This document shows, one piece after another, positions 17,179 through 26,443 of a stretch of 64,000 nt of DNA. Every line of letters begins with the position of its first letter. Position 1 is the first letter of the stretch. This DNA is from an uncultured Roseburia sp. (GTDB lineage Bacteria; Bacillota; Clostridia; Lachnospirales; Lachnospiraceae). Under the pieces are notes generated by a model. The model made no database searches and was not told the DNA's origin. It saw only the letters and a list, made by a program, of their open reading frames with translations. The stretch lies in the NCBI GenBank assembly GCA_910577925.1, contig CAJTOI010000003.1:62001-126000 (forward strand), given 5' to 3'. A program made the translations under genes and the position numbers.

Positions 17179-20100
17179 ATGAGTAAAGTTCGCAGAGTGT
17201 ATGTGGAAAAGAAGCCCGGATTTGCGATAAAGGCAAAGGAGCTTTTCACAGAGATTAAAAGTTATCTCGGAATCGGCGGTGTGACGGGAGTGCGCGTGCT
17301 GATTCGCTATGATATTGAAAATATTTCGGATGAGGTTTACGTGAGGGCGCTCGATACGGTGTTTTCCGAGCCGCCGGTGGACAACCTTTATGAGGAGTCT
17401 TTTGTGTCGGGGGACGGAAAGGTGTTTTCGGTGGAATTTCTTCCGGGGCAGTTTGACCAGAGGGCTGATTCCGCCGAGCAGTGTATTAAACTGCTGAACG
17501 AGGAGGAAAAGCCGGTCATCCGCACGGCCGTGACATACGTGATCGAGGGGGCATGCACAGGGGAGGAGTTTGCGGCGATTAAAAAGCACTGCATCAATCC
17601 GGTGGATTCGCGGGAAACCGTCGAGGCAAAACCGGAGACGCTGGTGCAGGCGTTTGAGGAGCCGGCCGACATTCTGATTTTTGAGGATATGGAGGAGTAC
17701 GGCGATTTTATCACGATGCCGCAGGAGACGTTAAAGAAGCTCTACGATTCTTTGAACCTGGCGATGACCTTCCGGGATTTTGTGCATATTCAGAAGTATT
17801 TCGGGGAGGAAGAAAAGCGCAATCCGTCTATGACGGAGGTGCGCGTGCTTGACACCTACTGGTCCGACCACTGCCGTCACACGACGTTTTCTACGGAGTT
17901 AAAGGACGTGACGTTTGAGGACGGGTATTACCGTCCGATGATGGAAGATACCTACCGGGATTACATGGAGACGCACAAAAACCTCTATGCCGGGCGCAGC
18001 GACAAGTTTGTGTGCCTGATGGACATTGCGCTGATGGCGATGAAGCGCCTGAAAAAGGAAGGGAAGCTGGAAGACCAGGAGGAGTCCGACGAGATTAACG
18101 CCTGCTCGATTGTCGTGCCGATTGAAGTCGACGGCGTGACGGAAGAGTGGCTTGTCAATTTTAAGAATGAGACGCACAATCATCCGACGGAGATCGAGCC
18201 GTTCGGAGGGGCTGCGACCTGCCTCGGAGGAGCCATCCGCGACCCGCTTTCAGGGCGTACTTATGTGTATCAGGCGATGCGCGTGACCGGTGCGGCCGAC
18301 CCGACGGTTCCGGTGCAGGATACGCTTGCGGGAAAGCTTCCGCAGAAAAAGCTGGTGCGTGAGGCTGCCCACGGCTACAGCTCCTACGGCAATCAGATCG
18401 GCCTTGCGACCGGCTATGTCAAGGAAATCTATCATCCGAATTACGCGGCGAAGCGCATGGAGATCGGCGCGGTGCTGGGCGCGGCTCCGCGGCGCGCCGT
18501 GCAGAGGCTGACCTCGGACCCGGGAGATATCATTATCCTGCTCGGCGGGCGTACCGGCCGTGACGGTATCGGCGGCGCGACCGGGTCCTCGAAAGCGCAC
18601 AACACCGAGTCCACCGCGGTCTGCGGCGCGGAGGTGCAGAAAGGAAATCCGCCGACGGAGCGCAAAATACAGCGCCTGTTCCGCCGGGAGGAAGTGACGC
18701 ATCTGATTAAAAAATGCAATGACTTCGGCGCTGGCGGCGTGTCTGTCGCAATCGGCGAGCTGGCGGACGGTCTTCGCGTCAATCTCGATGCGGTGCCGAA
18801 AAAATATGCGGGACTTGACGGGACCGAGCTTGCGATTTCCGAATCACAGGAGCGCATGGCTGTCGTTGTCACACCGGAGGACGTGCAGAAGTTCTTAGAA
18901 TATGCGGCCGAGGAAAACTTAGAGGCGGTGGAAGTCGCGGTGGTGACCGAGGAGCCGAGACTGGTGCTGGAGTGGAGAGGGAAAGAAATCGTAAATATTT
19001 CCCGCGCGTTCTTAGACACCAACGGCGCGCACCAGGAGACGTCCGTCGCGGTCGAAATGCCGAAGCCCGAGGAGAATTATCTTGGCAGAATCGCCGTCCC
19101 TGCGGTGGCGAAAGCCATTGCAAAGGGAGATATGCGCCGCGCGTGGCTCGCAGAGCTTGCGGATTTGAATGTCTGCTCTCAGAAAGGGCTTGTGGAGATG
19201 TTTGACGGCTCGATCGGCGCGGGCAGTGTCTATATGCCGTTCGGCGGCAGATATCAGCTGACGGAGACGCAGTCCATGGTTGCGAAGATTCCGGTCGCGT
19301 CGGGGCAGTCCGATGCGGTCACGATGATGGCTTACGGTTTTGACCCGTATCTGTCGAGCTGGAGTCCGTACCACGGAGCCGTTTACGCGGTGCTTGAATC
19401 CCTGTCCCGCATTGTGGCTGCGGGCGGCGATTACAGCAAAGTGAGGTTTACGTTTCAGGAGTACTTCCGCAGGATGAGCGGGGATGCGAAGCGGTGGAGC
19501 CAGCCGTTTGCGGCTCTTTTAGGTGCGTACGGCGCGCAGATCGGCTTCGGTCTGCCCTCCATCGGCGGAAAGGATTCCATGTCCGGAACCTTCAATGATA
19601 TTGACGTGCCGCCGACGCTGGTGTCCTTTGCCGTGGATGTGGCGAAGGAGCAGGAGATCATCACGCCCGAGCTTAAGGCGGCCGGAAATCAGCTGATGCT
19701 TTTTACGGTCGAGCGGGATTCGTATGACCTGCCGGTGTACGCGCAGGCGATGAAGCTCTACGGAGCGCTTCATGCGCTGATCGGCGGCGGCGCGATCGTA
19801 TCCGCCTATGCGCTGGACGGGAAAGGCCTTTCGGCGGCGCTCTCTAAGATGGCGTTCGGAAATAAGCTGGGCGTGACCGTCGAGGCGGATGTGACACCGG
19901 AGATTCTTTTTGCGCCGGGCTTCGGAAATATCGTGGCCGAGGTTGCGCCAAAGAAGGCGGCACGGGTAAAAGAAGTGCTCGCGGAGGCGGGACTTTCCGA
20001 CAGCGGACGGCTTGTGGGCCGGGTCAATGAAAGACAGGCATTTGTCTTAGCGGGAAGTGACGGGAAAGAGGCGGTCATTTCCATGGAGGAAGCGATTTCG

Positions 20101-21015
20101 GCCTGGACGGGCACGCTTGAGAAGGTATTTCCGACCCGTGTGACGGGGGAGAAGGAGACGGTTTCGACCGGCATTTACAAGGCGGACGGCATCTATGTCT
20201 GCCGGCATAAGGTGGCAAAGCCGACCGTATTTATCCCGGTATTTCCGGGCACGAACTGCGAGTACGACAGCGCGAGGGCTTTCCGCCGCGCCGGCGCCGA
20301 GGTGCTTGTTGGGGTGTTTAAGAATCTGAATGCGGAGGATATCCGCGCGTCGGTGGACGCGTATACATCGGCGATTGAGCAGTCCCAGATTGTGATGTTC
20401 CCGGGAGGCTTTTCGGCCGGAGACGAGCCGGAGGGATCGGCAAAATTCTTCGCGGCTGCGTTCCGCAATGCAAAGCTCGGCGAAGCGGTGATGAAGCTGT
20501 TACATGAGCGGGACGGACTGGTGCTCGGAATCTGCAACGGCTTCCAGGCGCTGATTAAGCTCGGACTTCTGCCTTACGGTGAAATCCGTCCGCAGGCATC
20601 CGACTCGCCGACACTGACCTATAACACGATCGGCCGCCATGTCAGCAGGATGGTATACACAAAGGTGGTCACCGACAAGTCCCCGTGGCTTGCGGGAGCT
20701 GCGGCAGGAGAAGTCTACTGCAATCCGGTCTCGCACGGGGAGGGGCGCTTTGTGGCTCCGAAGGAGTGGCTTGACAGATTGTTTGCCGACGGTCAGGTGG
20801 CGACGCAGTATGTGGATGAGAGCGGAAACCCGACTATGGACGAGGAGTGGAACGTCAACGGCTCTTACAGGGCGGTCGAGGGAATCACAAGCCCGGACGG
20901 CCGGATTCTCGGAAAGATGGCGCATTCCGAGCGCCGCGGCAGAAGCGTTGCCGTCAATGCATACGGCGAGCAGGACTTGAAGCTGTTTGAATCGGGTGTT
21001 GCATATTTTAAATAA
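17179..21015 (+). CDS. purL: Phosphoribosylformylglycinamidine synthase, single-chain clostridial type
   Basis: 1278 residues carrying both synthase and glutaminase on one chain; converts FGAR, glutamine and ATP to FGAM in purine synthesis. The AIRS-like core holds 'DTYWSDHCRHTTFS' (about residue 229) and 'NFKNETHNHPTEIEPFGGAATCLGG' (the substrate and Mg loop). A second AIRS half has 'SIGGKDSMSGTF'. The glutaminase starts near residue 1015 ('VFIPVFPGTNCEYD'), with nucleophile Cys in 'LGICNGFQ' and the His/Glu pair in 'NPVSHGEGRF'. ATG 17179 follows ATGGAGGA. A terminator follows, so it is probably a single-gene unit. No purS or purQ is needed. Confidence 0.97.
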   Translation: MSKVRRVYVEKKPGFAIKAKELFTEIKSYLGIGGVTGVRVLIRYDIENISDEVYVRALDTVFSEPPVDNLYEESFVSGDGKVFSVEFLPGQFDQRADSAEQCIKLLNEEEKPVIRTAVTYVIEGACTGEEFAAIKKHCINPVDSRETVEAKPETLVQAFEEPADILIFEDMEEYGDFITMPQETLKKLYDSLNLAMTFRDFVHIQKYFGEEEKRNPSMTEVRVLDTYWSDHCRHTTFSTELKDVTFEDGYYRPMMEDTYRDYMETHKNLYAGRSDKFVCLMDIALMAMKRLKKEGKLEDQEESDEINACSIVVPIEVDGVTEEWLVNFKNETHNHPTEIEPFGGAATCLGGAIRDPLSGRTYVYQAMRVTGAADPTVPVQDTLAGKLPQKKLVREAAHGYSSYGNQIGLATGYVKEIYHPNYAAKRMEIGAVLGAAPRRAVQRLTSDPGDIIILLGGRTGRDGIGGATGSSKAHNTESTAVCGAEVQKGNPPTERKIQRLFRREEVTHLIKKCNDFGAGGVSVAIGELADGLRVNLDAVPKKYAGLDGTELAISESQERMAVVVTPEDVQKFLEYAAEENLEAVEVAVVTEEPRLVLEWRGKEIVNISRAFLDTNGAHQETSVAVEMPKPEENYLGRIAVPAVAKAIAKGDMRRAWLAELADLNVCSQKGLVEMFDGSIGAGSVYMPFGGRYQLTETQSMVAKIPVASGQSDAVTMMAYGFDPYLSSWSPYHGAVYAVLESLSRIVAAGGDYSKVRFTFQEYFRRMSGDAKRWSQPFAALLGAYGAQIGFGLPSIGGKDSMSGTFNDIDVPPTLVSFAVDVAKEQEIITPELKAAGNQLMLFTVERDSYDLPVYAQAMKLYGALHALIGGGAIVSAYALDGKGLSAALSKMAFGNKLGVTVEADVTPEILFAPGFGNIVAEVAPKKAARVKEVLAEAGLSDSGRLVGRVNERQAFVLAGSDGKEAVISMEEAISAWTGTLEKVFPTRVTGEKETVSTGIYKADGIYVCRHKVAKPTVFIPVFPGTNCEYDSARAFRRAGAEVLVGVFKNLNAEDIRASVDAYTSAIEQSQIVMFPGGFSAGDEPEGSAKFFAAAFRNAKLGEAVMKLLHERDGLVLGICNGFQALIKLGLLPYGEIRPQASDSPTLTYNTIGRHVSRMVYTKVVTDKSPWLAGAAAGEVYCNPVSHGEGRFVAPKEWLDRLFADGQVATQYVDESGNPTMDEEWNVNGSYRAVEGITSPDGRILGKMAHSERRGRSVAVNAYGEQDLKLFESGVAYFK

Positions 21016-21033
21016 ATAAGGGGATAGAGGGTC

Positions 21034-21090
21034 ACTGCCATATTTGATACAATTTCCTGTATTTGATATGGCAGTTTTCCGTTTTTTTTG
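21034..21090 (+). terminator. Intrinsic terminator after purL
   Basis: ACTGCCATAT (21034-21043) and ATATGGCAGT (21066-21075) form a perfect ten-base stem with a shorter inner pairing, followed by TTTCCGTTTTTTTT. Confidence 0.8.
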
Positions 21091-21140
21091 ATATACTTAG
21101 AGGTAGTACTTGGGGTTAAAATACCGATGGGGGAGTGCTT

Positions 21141-22268
21141 ATGCAGTACAAGATCTTAATAGTCGATGATGACCTGGTCATTATTGAGGCGGCGCGGCGA
21201 ATTTTGCAGGAGGAATACAAGGTTGCGAGTGCGGTTTCCGGGAAAACCGCATTTCAGATATTGGATCAGATGACGCCGGATTTGATTCTTCTGGATATCA
21301 ATATGCCGGATATGGATGGGTTCGCGGTGCTCGCACAGCTGAAAACGAGAAAAGATACAAAGGGGATCCCGGTTATTTTCCTGACCGGGGTGCAGGGGCC
21401 CGAGACGGAGACGAAGGCGCTTGAATCGGGTGCGGAGGATTTTGTTTCGAAGCCGTTTACGGCGTCTGTTTTAAAGCGGAGGATTATGCACTGCATTCAG
21501 ATTCGAAGCTACCAGAAATATCTTGAGACGATGGTGTCCGCGCAGACGGAGGCGATTATCAGCCGGGAAAAGCAGGTCGGAATGATTCAGGAGGAGATGA
21601 TAAAGGCCATGGCCAATATCATTGAGAGCAGGGACGGCAGCACCGGCGGCCATGTGAAGCGCACGAGCAAGTATGTGGAGCTTCTGGTCAATGTCCTTCG
21701 GAAAGAAGGCTATGCGCCGATGGAGCTGACCGAATACTATGCGGAAATGCTCTGCCGCGCGGCCTATATGCACGATATCGGAAAGATTAATGTAGATGAT
21801 GAAATCCTGCGCAAGCCGGGCAGGTTTACACCGGGCGAATACCAGAAAATGAAGTCTCATGCGGCGAACGGCGGCGATATCATCCGCAAGACGATGAGTG
21901 AGATTGACGATCAGGGGTATGTGAGCATTGCGGCGGACGTGGCGACTCACCATCATGAGCGGTGGGACGGGACGGGGTACCCGGGAGGGCTCGCCGGCGG
22001 GGAAATTCCGCTCGGAGCGAGAATTATGGCGCTTGCGGATGTCTTTGACGCGCTGACGAGCGTGCGGTGCTACAAGAAAGGTATGACGGAGGACGAGGCG
22101 TTTTCTCTTATGGAAAAGGAGGCCGGAAAGCAGTTTGACCCGGAACTGATTTCGATTATGCTGGCAAATAAAAACATTTTTTCCGCGCAGCTGCACGAAT
22201 TTATGCGTGAGTGGGAGAACAGCGAAAGCAGAACAGAAGAAGAACAGAGAAAAGAGATGATATCATGA
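21141..22268 (+). CDS. Response regulator with HD-GYP phosphodiesterase output
   Basis: 375 residues. Receiver domain (1-120) with Asp52 in 'LILLDINMPDMDG' and Lys in 'FVSKPF'. The HD-GYP domain (about 150-345) has 'YMHDIGKI' (HD pair), 'HAANGGDIIRK', 'THHHERWDGTGYPGG' (the GYP signature) and 'LADVFDALTS'. This set hydrolyses c-di-GMP. The ATG at 21141 follows GGGGGAG. Its stop overlaps the ATG of the downstream chemoreceptor (ATGA), so the two are coupled and probably act in one pathway. Confidence 0.93.
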   Translation: MQYKILIVDDDLVIIEAARRILQEEYKVASAVSGKTAFQILDQMTPDLILLDINMPDMDGFAVLAQLKTRKDTKGIPVIFLTGVQGPETETKALESGAEDFVSKPFTASVLKRRIMHCIQIRSYQKYLETMVSAQTEAIISREKQVGMIQEEMIKAMANIIESRDGSTGGHVKRTSKYVELLVNVLRKEGYAPMELTEYYAEMLCRAAYMHDIGKINVDDEILRKPGRFTPGEYQKMKSHAANGGDIIRKTMSEIDDQGYVSIAADVATHHHERWDGTGYPGGLAGGEIPLGARIMALADVFDALTSVRCYKKGMTEDEAFSLMEKEAGKQFDPELISIMLANKNIFSAQLHEFMREWENSESRTEEEQRKEMIS

Positions 22269-23986
22269 AACAGAAAGTACGCAGAATAAGCATCCGAACC
22301 AAGATATTGGTTCCGTCGATGATACTGGTGACGGTCATCTGCCTGATACTCGGCCTCAATGCATACCGACATGTGTATTTCGGGATGATGGAGATGGGAA
22401 TTGAAGAAGCCGAGATGGCGGCAAATGTCGCGTTGTCCGCAGTGAAAGGGGATGCGCTGACGGGGGTATCGGAAGGTTTCGAGAAAGCGGGAGTCTACCA
22501 TATCATGCTCGCGGATATGCGGGATGTCCAGAAGACCTGCGGAATCGCCTACCTGTACACGCTGTATGAGCAGGACGGAAAGGTGTATTACAGTATGGAT
22601 ACGGACGAGACGGAACAGCAGAATCTGCCGGGAGCCTTGTTCGAGACATCTTATGAGGAACTGGCGGGTGTGTTCGCCGGCGAACCGCAGGCGCAGGATT
22701 ATATCGACAACACGGAATCCGGCAATCTGATTTCGGTGTATCTGCCGATTCGAAACAGTGCGGGAGAGGTTGTCGGAGTGCTGGGAAGCGACTATGATGC
22801 ATCGACGATTCAGGAGCGTTTAGAGCGTGTGCGGACGAGTATCATTCAGCTGGGAGCCATCTGTCTTTTGGCCGCAATCGCGATGCTGGTGCTGATTGTC
22901 AACGGCATATTAAAAGGGCTCAAATCCATCAACGGCAAGGTTTATGATCTGGTACATAACGAGGGGGACCTGACGCAGAAGCTCCGGGTGACCTCCGGCG
23001 ACGAGCTGGAACTGATTGCCGGCAACGTAAATGCGCTTCTCGAGTATATCCGCGGGATTATTCTTGAGATTACGGACAATTCCACGCAGCTTGACAGCTC
23101 GTCGAGACTCGTGGCGGACCATCTGACAAACGCGAAAGACCATGTCTCGAATGTCTCGGCGTCCGTGGAAGAGATGAGTGCCGCGATGGAGGAGACGAGC
23201 GCATCTTTGGTGGAGATTAACGACTCCATGAAGCAGATCTATCAGACAACGCAGGAGATCGCGGGGAAGGCGGAAAGCGAGAGCGAGACGGCGGAGAAAG
23301 TCATGCAGAAGGCGCAGGGGATTTACGTGAGCGCCGAGACGGAACAGCAGACCGTCAGGCAGCGTGCCGGTGTGATGGCGAATGCGCTGTATGACAGGAT
23401 CGAGAAATCAAAAACGGTGGAGCGGATCAACGATCTTACGGCGGATATCATCAAAATCACGGATCAGACGAGTCTGCTGTCGCTCAATGCAAGCATCGAG
23501 GCGGCCAGAGCGGGCGAGTCGGGAAGAGGGTTTGCGGTTGTGGCGGGCGAGATCGGAGCGCTCGCGGCAAATTCGGCAAAAACGGCAAAAGAGATCAACC
23601 AGGTCAGCAGCATGGTGATTGAGGCCGTTACGGAGCTGGCAGCCGAGGCGGACCGGATGATTCGGTTCGTGGAGCAGGAGACGGTTGCAGGGTATGATAA
23701 GCTGCTTGAGAACAGCCAGAGCTACCAGAAGGATATGGAGCGTCTGAACCGGGTTCTGCGGGAGTTTGCAGAGGAGAGCGGCCGTTTGAAAGAAAACATG
23801 GACCGCATCAGCGCGTCTGTCGAATCGGTTCGCGTGGCCGTGGAGGAGAGCGCGGAAGGCATTACAAATGTGGCGCAGATTTCGGTGGAGCTGAATCAGG
23901 GCATGGAGGATATTGAATCCGAGGCGGACGGCAATCTCGGAATCGCGGGACAGCTTCAGAGTGAAGTGCATAAATTTAAAGTCTGA
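22265..23986 (+). CDS. Methyl-accepting chemotaxis protein with extracellular sensor
   Basis: 573 residues. One N-terminal helix (about 15-37), an extracellular domain of about 170 residues ('DALTGVSEGFEKAGVYHIM', 'GIAYLYTLYEQDGKVYYSMDTD'; dCache/sCache-like), a second helix near 210-230, a HAMP-like linker, and a cytoplasmic signalling domain with the hairpin tip 'SLLSLNASIEAARAGESGRGFAVVAGEIGALA'. Overlaps the upstream HD-GYP gene by four bases. Ligand unknown. Confidence 0.92.
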   Translation: MKQKVRRISIRTKILVPSMILVTVICLILGLNAYRHVYFGMMEMGIEEAEMAANVALSAVKGDALTGVSEGFEKAGVYHIMLADMRDVQKTCGIAYLYTLYEQDGKVYYSMDTDETEQQNLPGALFETSYEELAGVFAGEPQAQDYIDNTESGNLISVYLPIRNSAGEVVGVLGSDYDASTIQERLERVRTSIIQLGAICLLAAIAMLVLIVNGILKGLKSINGKVYDLVHNEGDLTQKLRVTSGDELELIAGNVNALLEYIRGIILEITDNSTQLDSSSRLVADHLTNAKDHVSNVSASVEEMSAAMEETSASLVEINDSMKQIYQTTQEIAGKAESESETAEKVMQKAQGIYVSAETEQQTVRQRAGVMANALYDRIEKSKTVERINDLTADIIKITDQTSLLSLNASIEAARAGESGRGFAVVAGEIGALAANSAKTAKEINQVSSMVIEAVTELAAEADRMIRFVEQETVAGYDKLLENSQSYQKDMERLNRVLREFAEESGRLKENMDRISASVESVRVAVEESAEGITNVAQISVELNQGMEDIESEADGNLGIAGQLQSEVHKFKV

Positions 23987-24066
23987 TCGGGAAATTGACA
24001 TTGTGCGTCTGCTGTGATATTGTGATGGTGTTATGAAAATGCAGCAGAATGAGGAGGATGATACAA

Positions 24067-24558
24067 ATGGAAGTGTTTGCATTGTTGACGGCTATGTCGA
24101 TGGGCGTACTGCTCGTATGTCTCGCGGTTGCGGTCGGTCTGTATGTGGTAGAAGCTCTGGCGATTATGAGGGTTCTTACGATTCTGGGGTATGCAAATCC
24201 CTGGATGGCGTGGATTCCGCTTTTGAACTATTTCGCACTCGCAAGAGTGACGGCGGATCAGAACGGAAATACCAGAATATTGGGGGTTGAACTGCCGAAT
24301 ATGCTGTTCTGTTTCTGGTGGGTGGCCTGGCTGGCGGTCGGCTATATACCGAAAGTGGGCAATTTGCTCGGACTGGTCGTGCGCGTCATCTGTCTGGGGA
24401 CCTGTTTTATCTATATCTACTCCCGCGTGGAGAACAAGCCGGAGGCAGAAGTACAGGCACTCGGCTATGTGTCGGGGCTGATTCCGATCGTGGCGATTGT
24501 GAAGTTCCTCACCTACGACAAGAATCTCCGGGTACAGGGGCAACAGTTCTACAATTAA
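24067..24558 (+). CDS. Small integral membrane protein of unknown function
   Basis: 163 residues with four or five hydrophobic segments (about 5-30, 38-57, 76-93, 97-120, 135-150). Short motifs 'GYANPWMAWIPLLNYFALARV' and 'LTYDKNL' recur in small membrane proteins of Firmicutes that I know only as uncharacterised. Three in-frame ATG codons exist (24049, 24058, 24067); GAGGAGG at 24049-24057 favours 24067. A terminator at 24578 ends the unit. Confidence 0.75.
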   Translation: MEVFALLTAMSMGVLLVCLAVAVGLYVVEALAIMRVLTILGYANPWMAWIPLLNYFALARVTADQNGNTRILGVELPNMLFCFWWVAWLAVGYIPKVGNLLGLVVRVICLGTCFIYIYSRVENKPEAEVQALGYVSGLIPIVAIVKFLTYDKNLRVQGQQFYN

Positions 24559-24577
24559 ACGACAGGATAGAAGTTTT

Positions 24578-24617
24578 AACCGGGATGCCTTCCGAACGAA
24601 GACACCCCGGTTTTTTC
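24578..24617 (+). terminator. Intrinsic terminator after the small membrane protein gene
   Basis: AACCGGG (24578-24584) and CCCGGTT (24606-24612) pair, with an inner CTTC/GAAG stem and six T after the outer stem. Confidence 0.8.
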
Positions 24618-24662
24618 GTGTGCCGGAACCGGCGAAGGCGTTAGATAGCGCATGACCGGATG

Positions 24663-25304
24663 TCACCCGCGGCGCGCGAACGTCAGCGCCATTGCGGCGG
24701 CTGCCGCCGGGAGCACGCACAGGCTTGCCGCAGGGGAAAACGCCCGGCAGGCAAAAAACGAACCTGCGGCGCCGATGTGATAAAAGAGCAGCGAGAGCCC
24801 GAAAAACTTTGCCTTATCAAGCTGCGCGTCGGTCTTATCGAGCAGATATCCGCCGGCGGAGAGCGTGAACTGCTTTAAGTTATTTGTGGAAAAGATCGTC
24901 GAACAGTTGTATTTCTCATTTCCATGAAAAACGGTCCACTGGGTTGCCATCATGAAAAAGAGCGGCAGGATTCCCGCGAGGACATCCGCATCCCGGGGAA
25001 TCAGGCAGAGGAGACACGCGCCTGCAATGTCGACGGAGATCGCGTAGCGCCGGACATTGACGGAGGTCTTCTTTTCGAGCACAAGGCACAGAAAAATCGC
25101 CGCGGCATAAAGAAATAAGCCGAGGAGGCGAAGGAGAAACTGCGGGTAATTGCGGCCGAGCAGTGTCAGCACAATCTCGATCATGTTGCAGGTCTGCGCA
25201 TTCCCGAAGTTTCCGCCGCGGGACAGGAGTGCGTAGCCGCCGAAAAATCCTCCGATCAGGCACATCAGACCGTGCAGATAAAATTCTTTTTTTTCTTCAT
25301 TCAT
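24663..25304 (-). CDS. YoaK/DUF1275-family membrane protein
   Basis: 213 residues with six hydrophobic helices. The opening 'GLMCLIGGFFGGYALLSRGGNFGNAQTCNMIEI' is the conserved first helix and loop of DUF1275, and 'QWTVFHGNEKYNCSTIFSTNNLKQ' matches its central loop. Function of the family is not established. ATG 25304 is preferred over GTG 25313 because GGTGA lies just upstream of it; either is possible. Transcribed with the same polarity as the PHP phosphatase upstream. Confidence 0.85.
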   Translation of the reverse strand: MNEEKKEFYLHGLMCLIGGFFGGYALLSRGGNFGNAQTCNMIEIVLTLLGRNYPQFLLRLLGLFLYAAAIFLCLVLEKKTSVNVRRYAISVDIAGACLLCLIPRDADVLAGILPLFFMMATQWTVFHGNEKYNCSTIFSTNNLKQFTLSAGGYLLDKTDAQLDKAKFFGLSLLFYHIGAAGSFFACRAFSPAASLCVLPAAAAAMALTFARRG

Positions 25305-25366
25305 TTGCGTCACCAGGATAAGCGTGCGGTCGATCCCCTTGTCCGCCGGGGACAGGGGAGCCGCGG

Positions 25367-26167
25367 TTAAGGCAGCCGGATAAATTCCGGCTTTCTGTCT
25401 TTGTATACGGTAAAGTAAGAGAAGCCCGCCGCCTTTAAGAGGCCGGAGACTTTGTCAAACGCAAAAGCCACATGCTCCGGGGCGTGTGCGTCGGAGCCGA
25501 CGGTGACAATCTCGCCGCCGAGCGCGCGGTAGCGCGCGAGAATCTCCTCGGTCGGATTCGGGTGGCCGAGGCCGTATTTATAGCCGCCGGTATTGAGTTC
25601 GAGGCCCTTTCCGCGGGATATCAGTTCCGTGAGGACGGCATCGATGAGATCGGCGTAGTTTCTCCAGTCGTAAAAGCGGTTCCGGTTCGGGCCGTAGCGC
25701 ACGATATAATCGAGATGGCCGTAGACGTCAAAGCCGTCAAACGCCCGGATATTCTCAAGAATCGACGAGAAGTAGAGAAGCCAGCCTTCCTCCTCGCTCC
25801 GGTTTTCCCAGAAGGCGGGGTAATAGGGATCAGCGCCGCACACGAGATGAGAGGAGCCGATGACGAAATCAAACGGATACCGCGCCAAAAGTTCGGTGTG
25901 TGCCGCGGCGAGATGCGGCTGGAGGCCGAGCTCAATGCCGAGGCGGACCGGGAAGCCGGGATGGGCCTGCTGTGCGGCGCGCACCGCGGCCGTATAGCCC
26001 GGCAGATTCAAAAGAAAAAAATCCGGGTCGTCCGGGTAGTCGAGATCGAGATGGTCGGTAAAACAGATGCCGGAAAGGCGTCTGTTTTTTGCGGCCCGTA
26101 TCATTTCCTCCTGCGGCGCGTCGCAGTCGCCGGAGTAGAGGCTGTGCATGTGTGTATCCCATAACAT
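25367..26167 (-). CDS. PHP-family histidinol-phosphatase-like phosphoesterase
   Basis: 266 residues with all PHP metal ligands: 'DTHMHS' (residues 4-9), 'FTDHLDLDY', 'GIELGLQ', 'GSSHLV', 'YGHLDYIV' and 'GSDAHAPEHV'. This set is typical of HisJ/HisK histidinol phosphatases and close relatives. No other his biosynthesis gene is adjacent (hisA lies 20 kb away), so the histidine role is likely but not proven. ATG 26167 follows AAAGGAGATTCC, a good SD. Confidence 0.85.
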   Translation of the reverse strand: MLWDTHMHSLYSGDCDAPQEEMIRAAKNRRLSGICFTDHLDLDYPDDPDFFLLNLPGYTAAVRAAQQAHPGFPVRLGIELGLQPHLAAAHTELLARYPFDFVIGSSHLVCGADPYYPAFWENRSEEEGWLLYFSSILENIRAFDGFDVYGHLDYIVRYGPNRNRFYDWRNYADLIDAVLTELISRGKGLELNTGGYKYGLGHPNPTEEILARYRALGGEIVTVGSDAHAPEHVAFAFDKVSGLLKAAGFSYFTVYKDRKPEFIRLP

Positions 26168-26327
26168 GGCGGAATCTCCTTTTATAAATGTTCCGTTCTA
26201 TTATAATCGAAATCCCGGCAAAAGGAAGCGATTGTGTGCGGATTTGTAGAAATTAGCCGAAAACAGGTATGAAAATATTAAATTAGTGAAAAAATTAACA
26301 AACTCGAAATAAAGTGGACAAAAAGGC

Positions 26328-26356
26328 TTGAACTTTGTAGGGAAATTAGTTAAAAT
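26328..26356 (+). promoter_or_regulatory. Promoter of the glycolytic operon
   Basis: TTGAAC at 26328-26333, 17-base spacer, TAAAAT at 26351-26356, with a leader of about 80 bases to the gap ATG. Confidence 0.7.
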
Positions 26357-26443
26357 ATAAAAAGCACGGGGCCGGCGGAGCGTTAACCCGCTGACTCAGG
26401 GGATTTATCCCGTATCATTTATCAATTCTAGGAGGAATTAAGA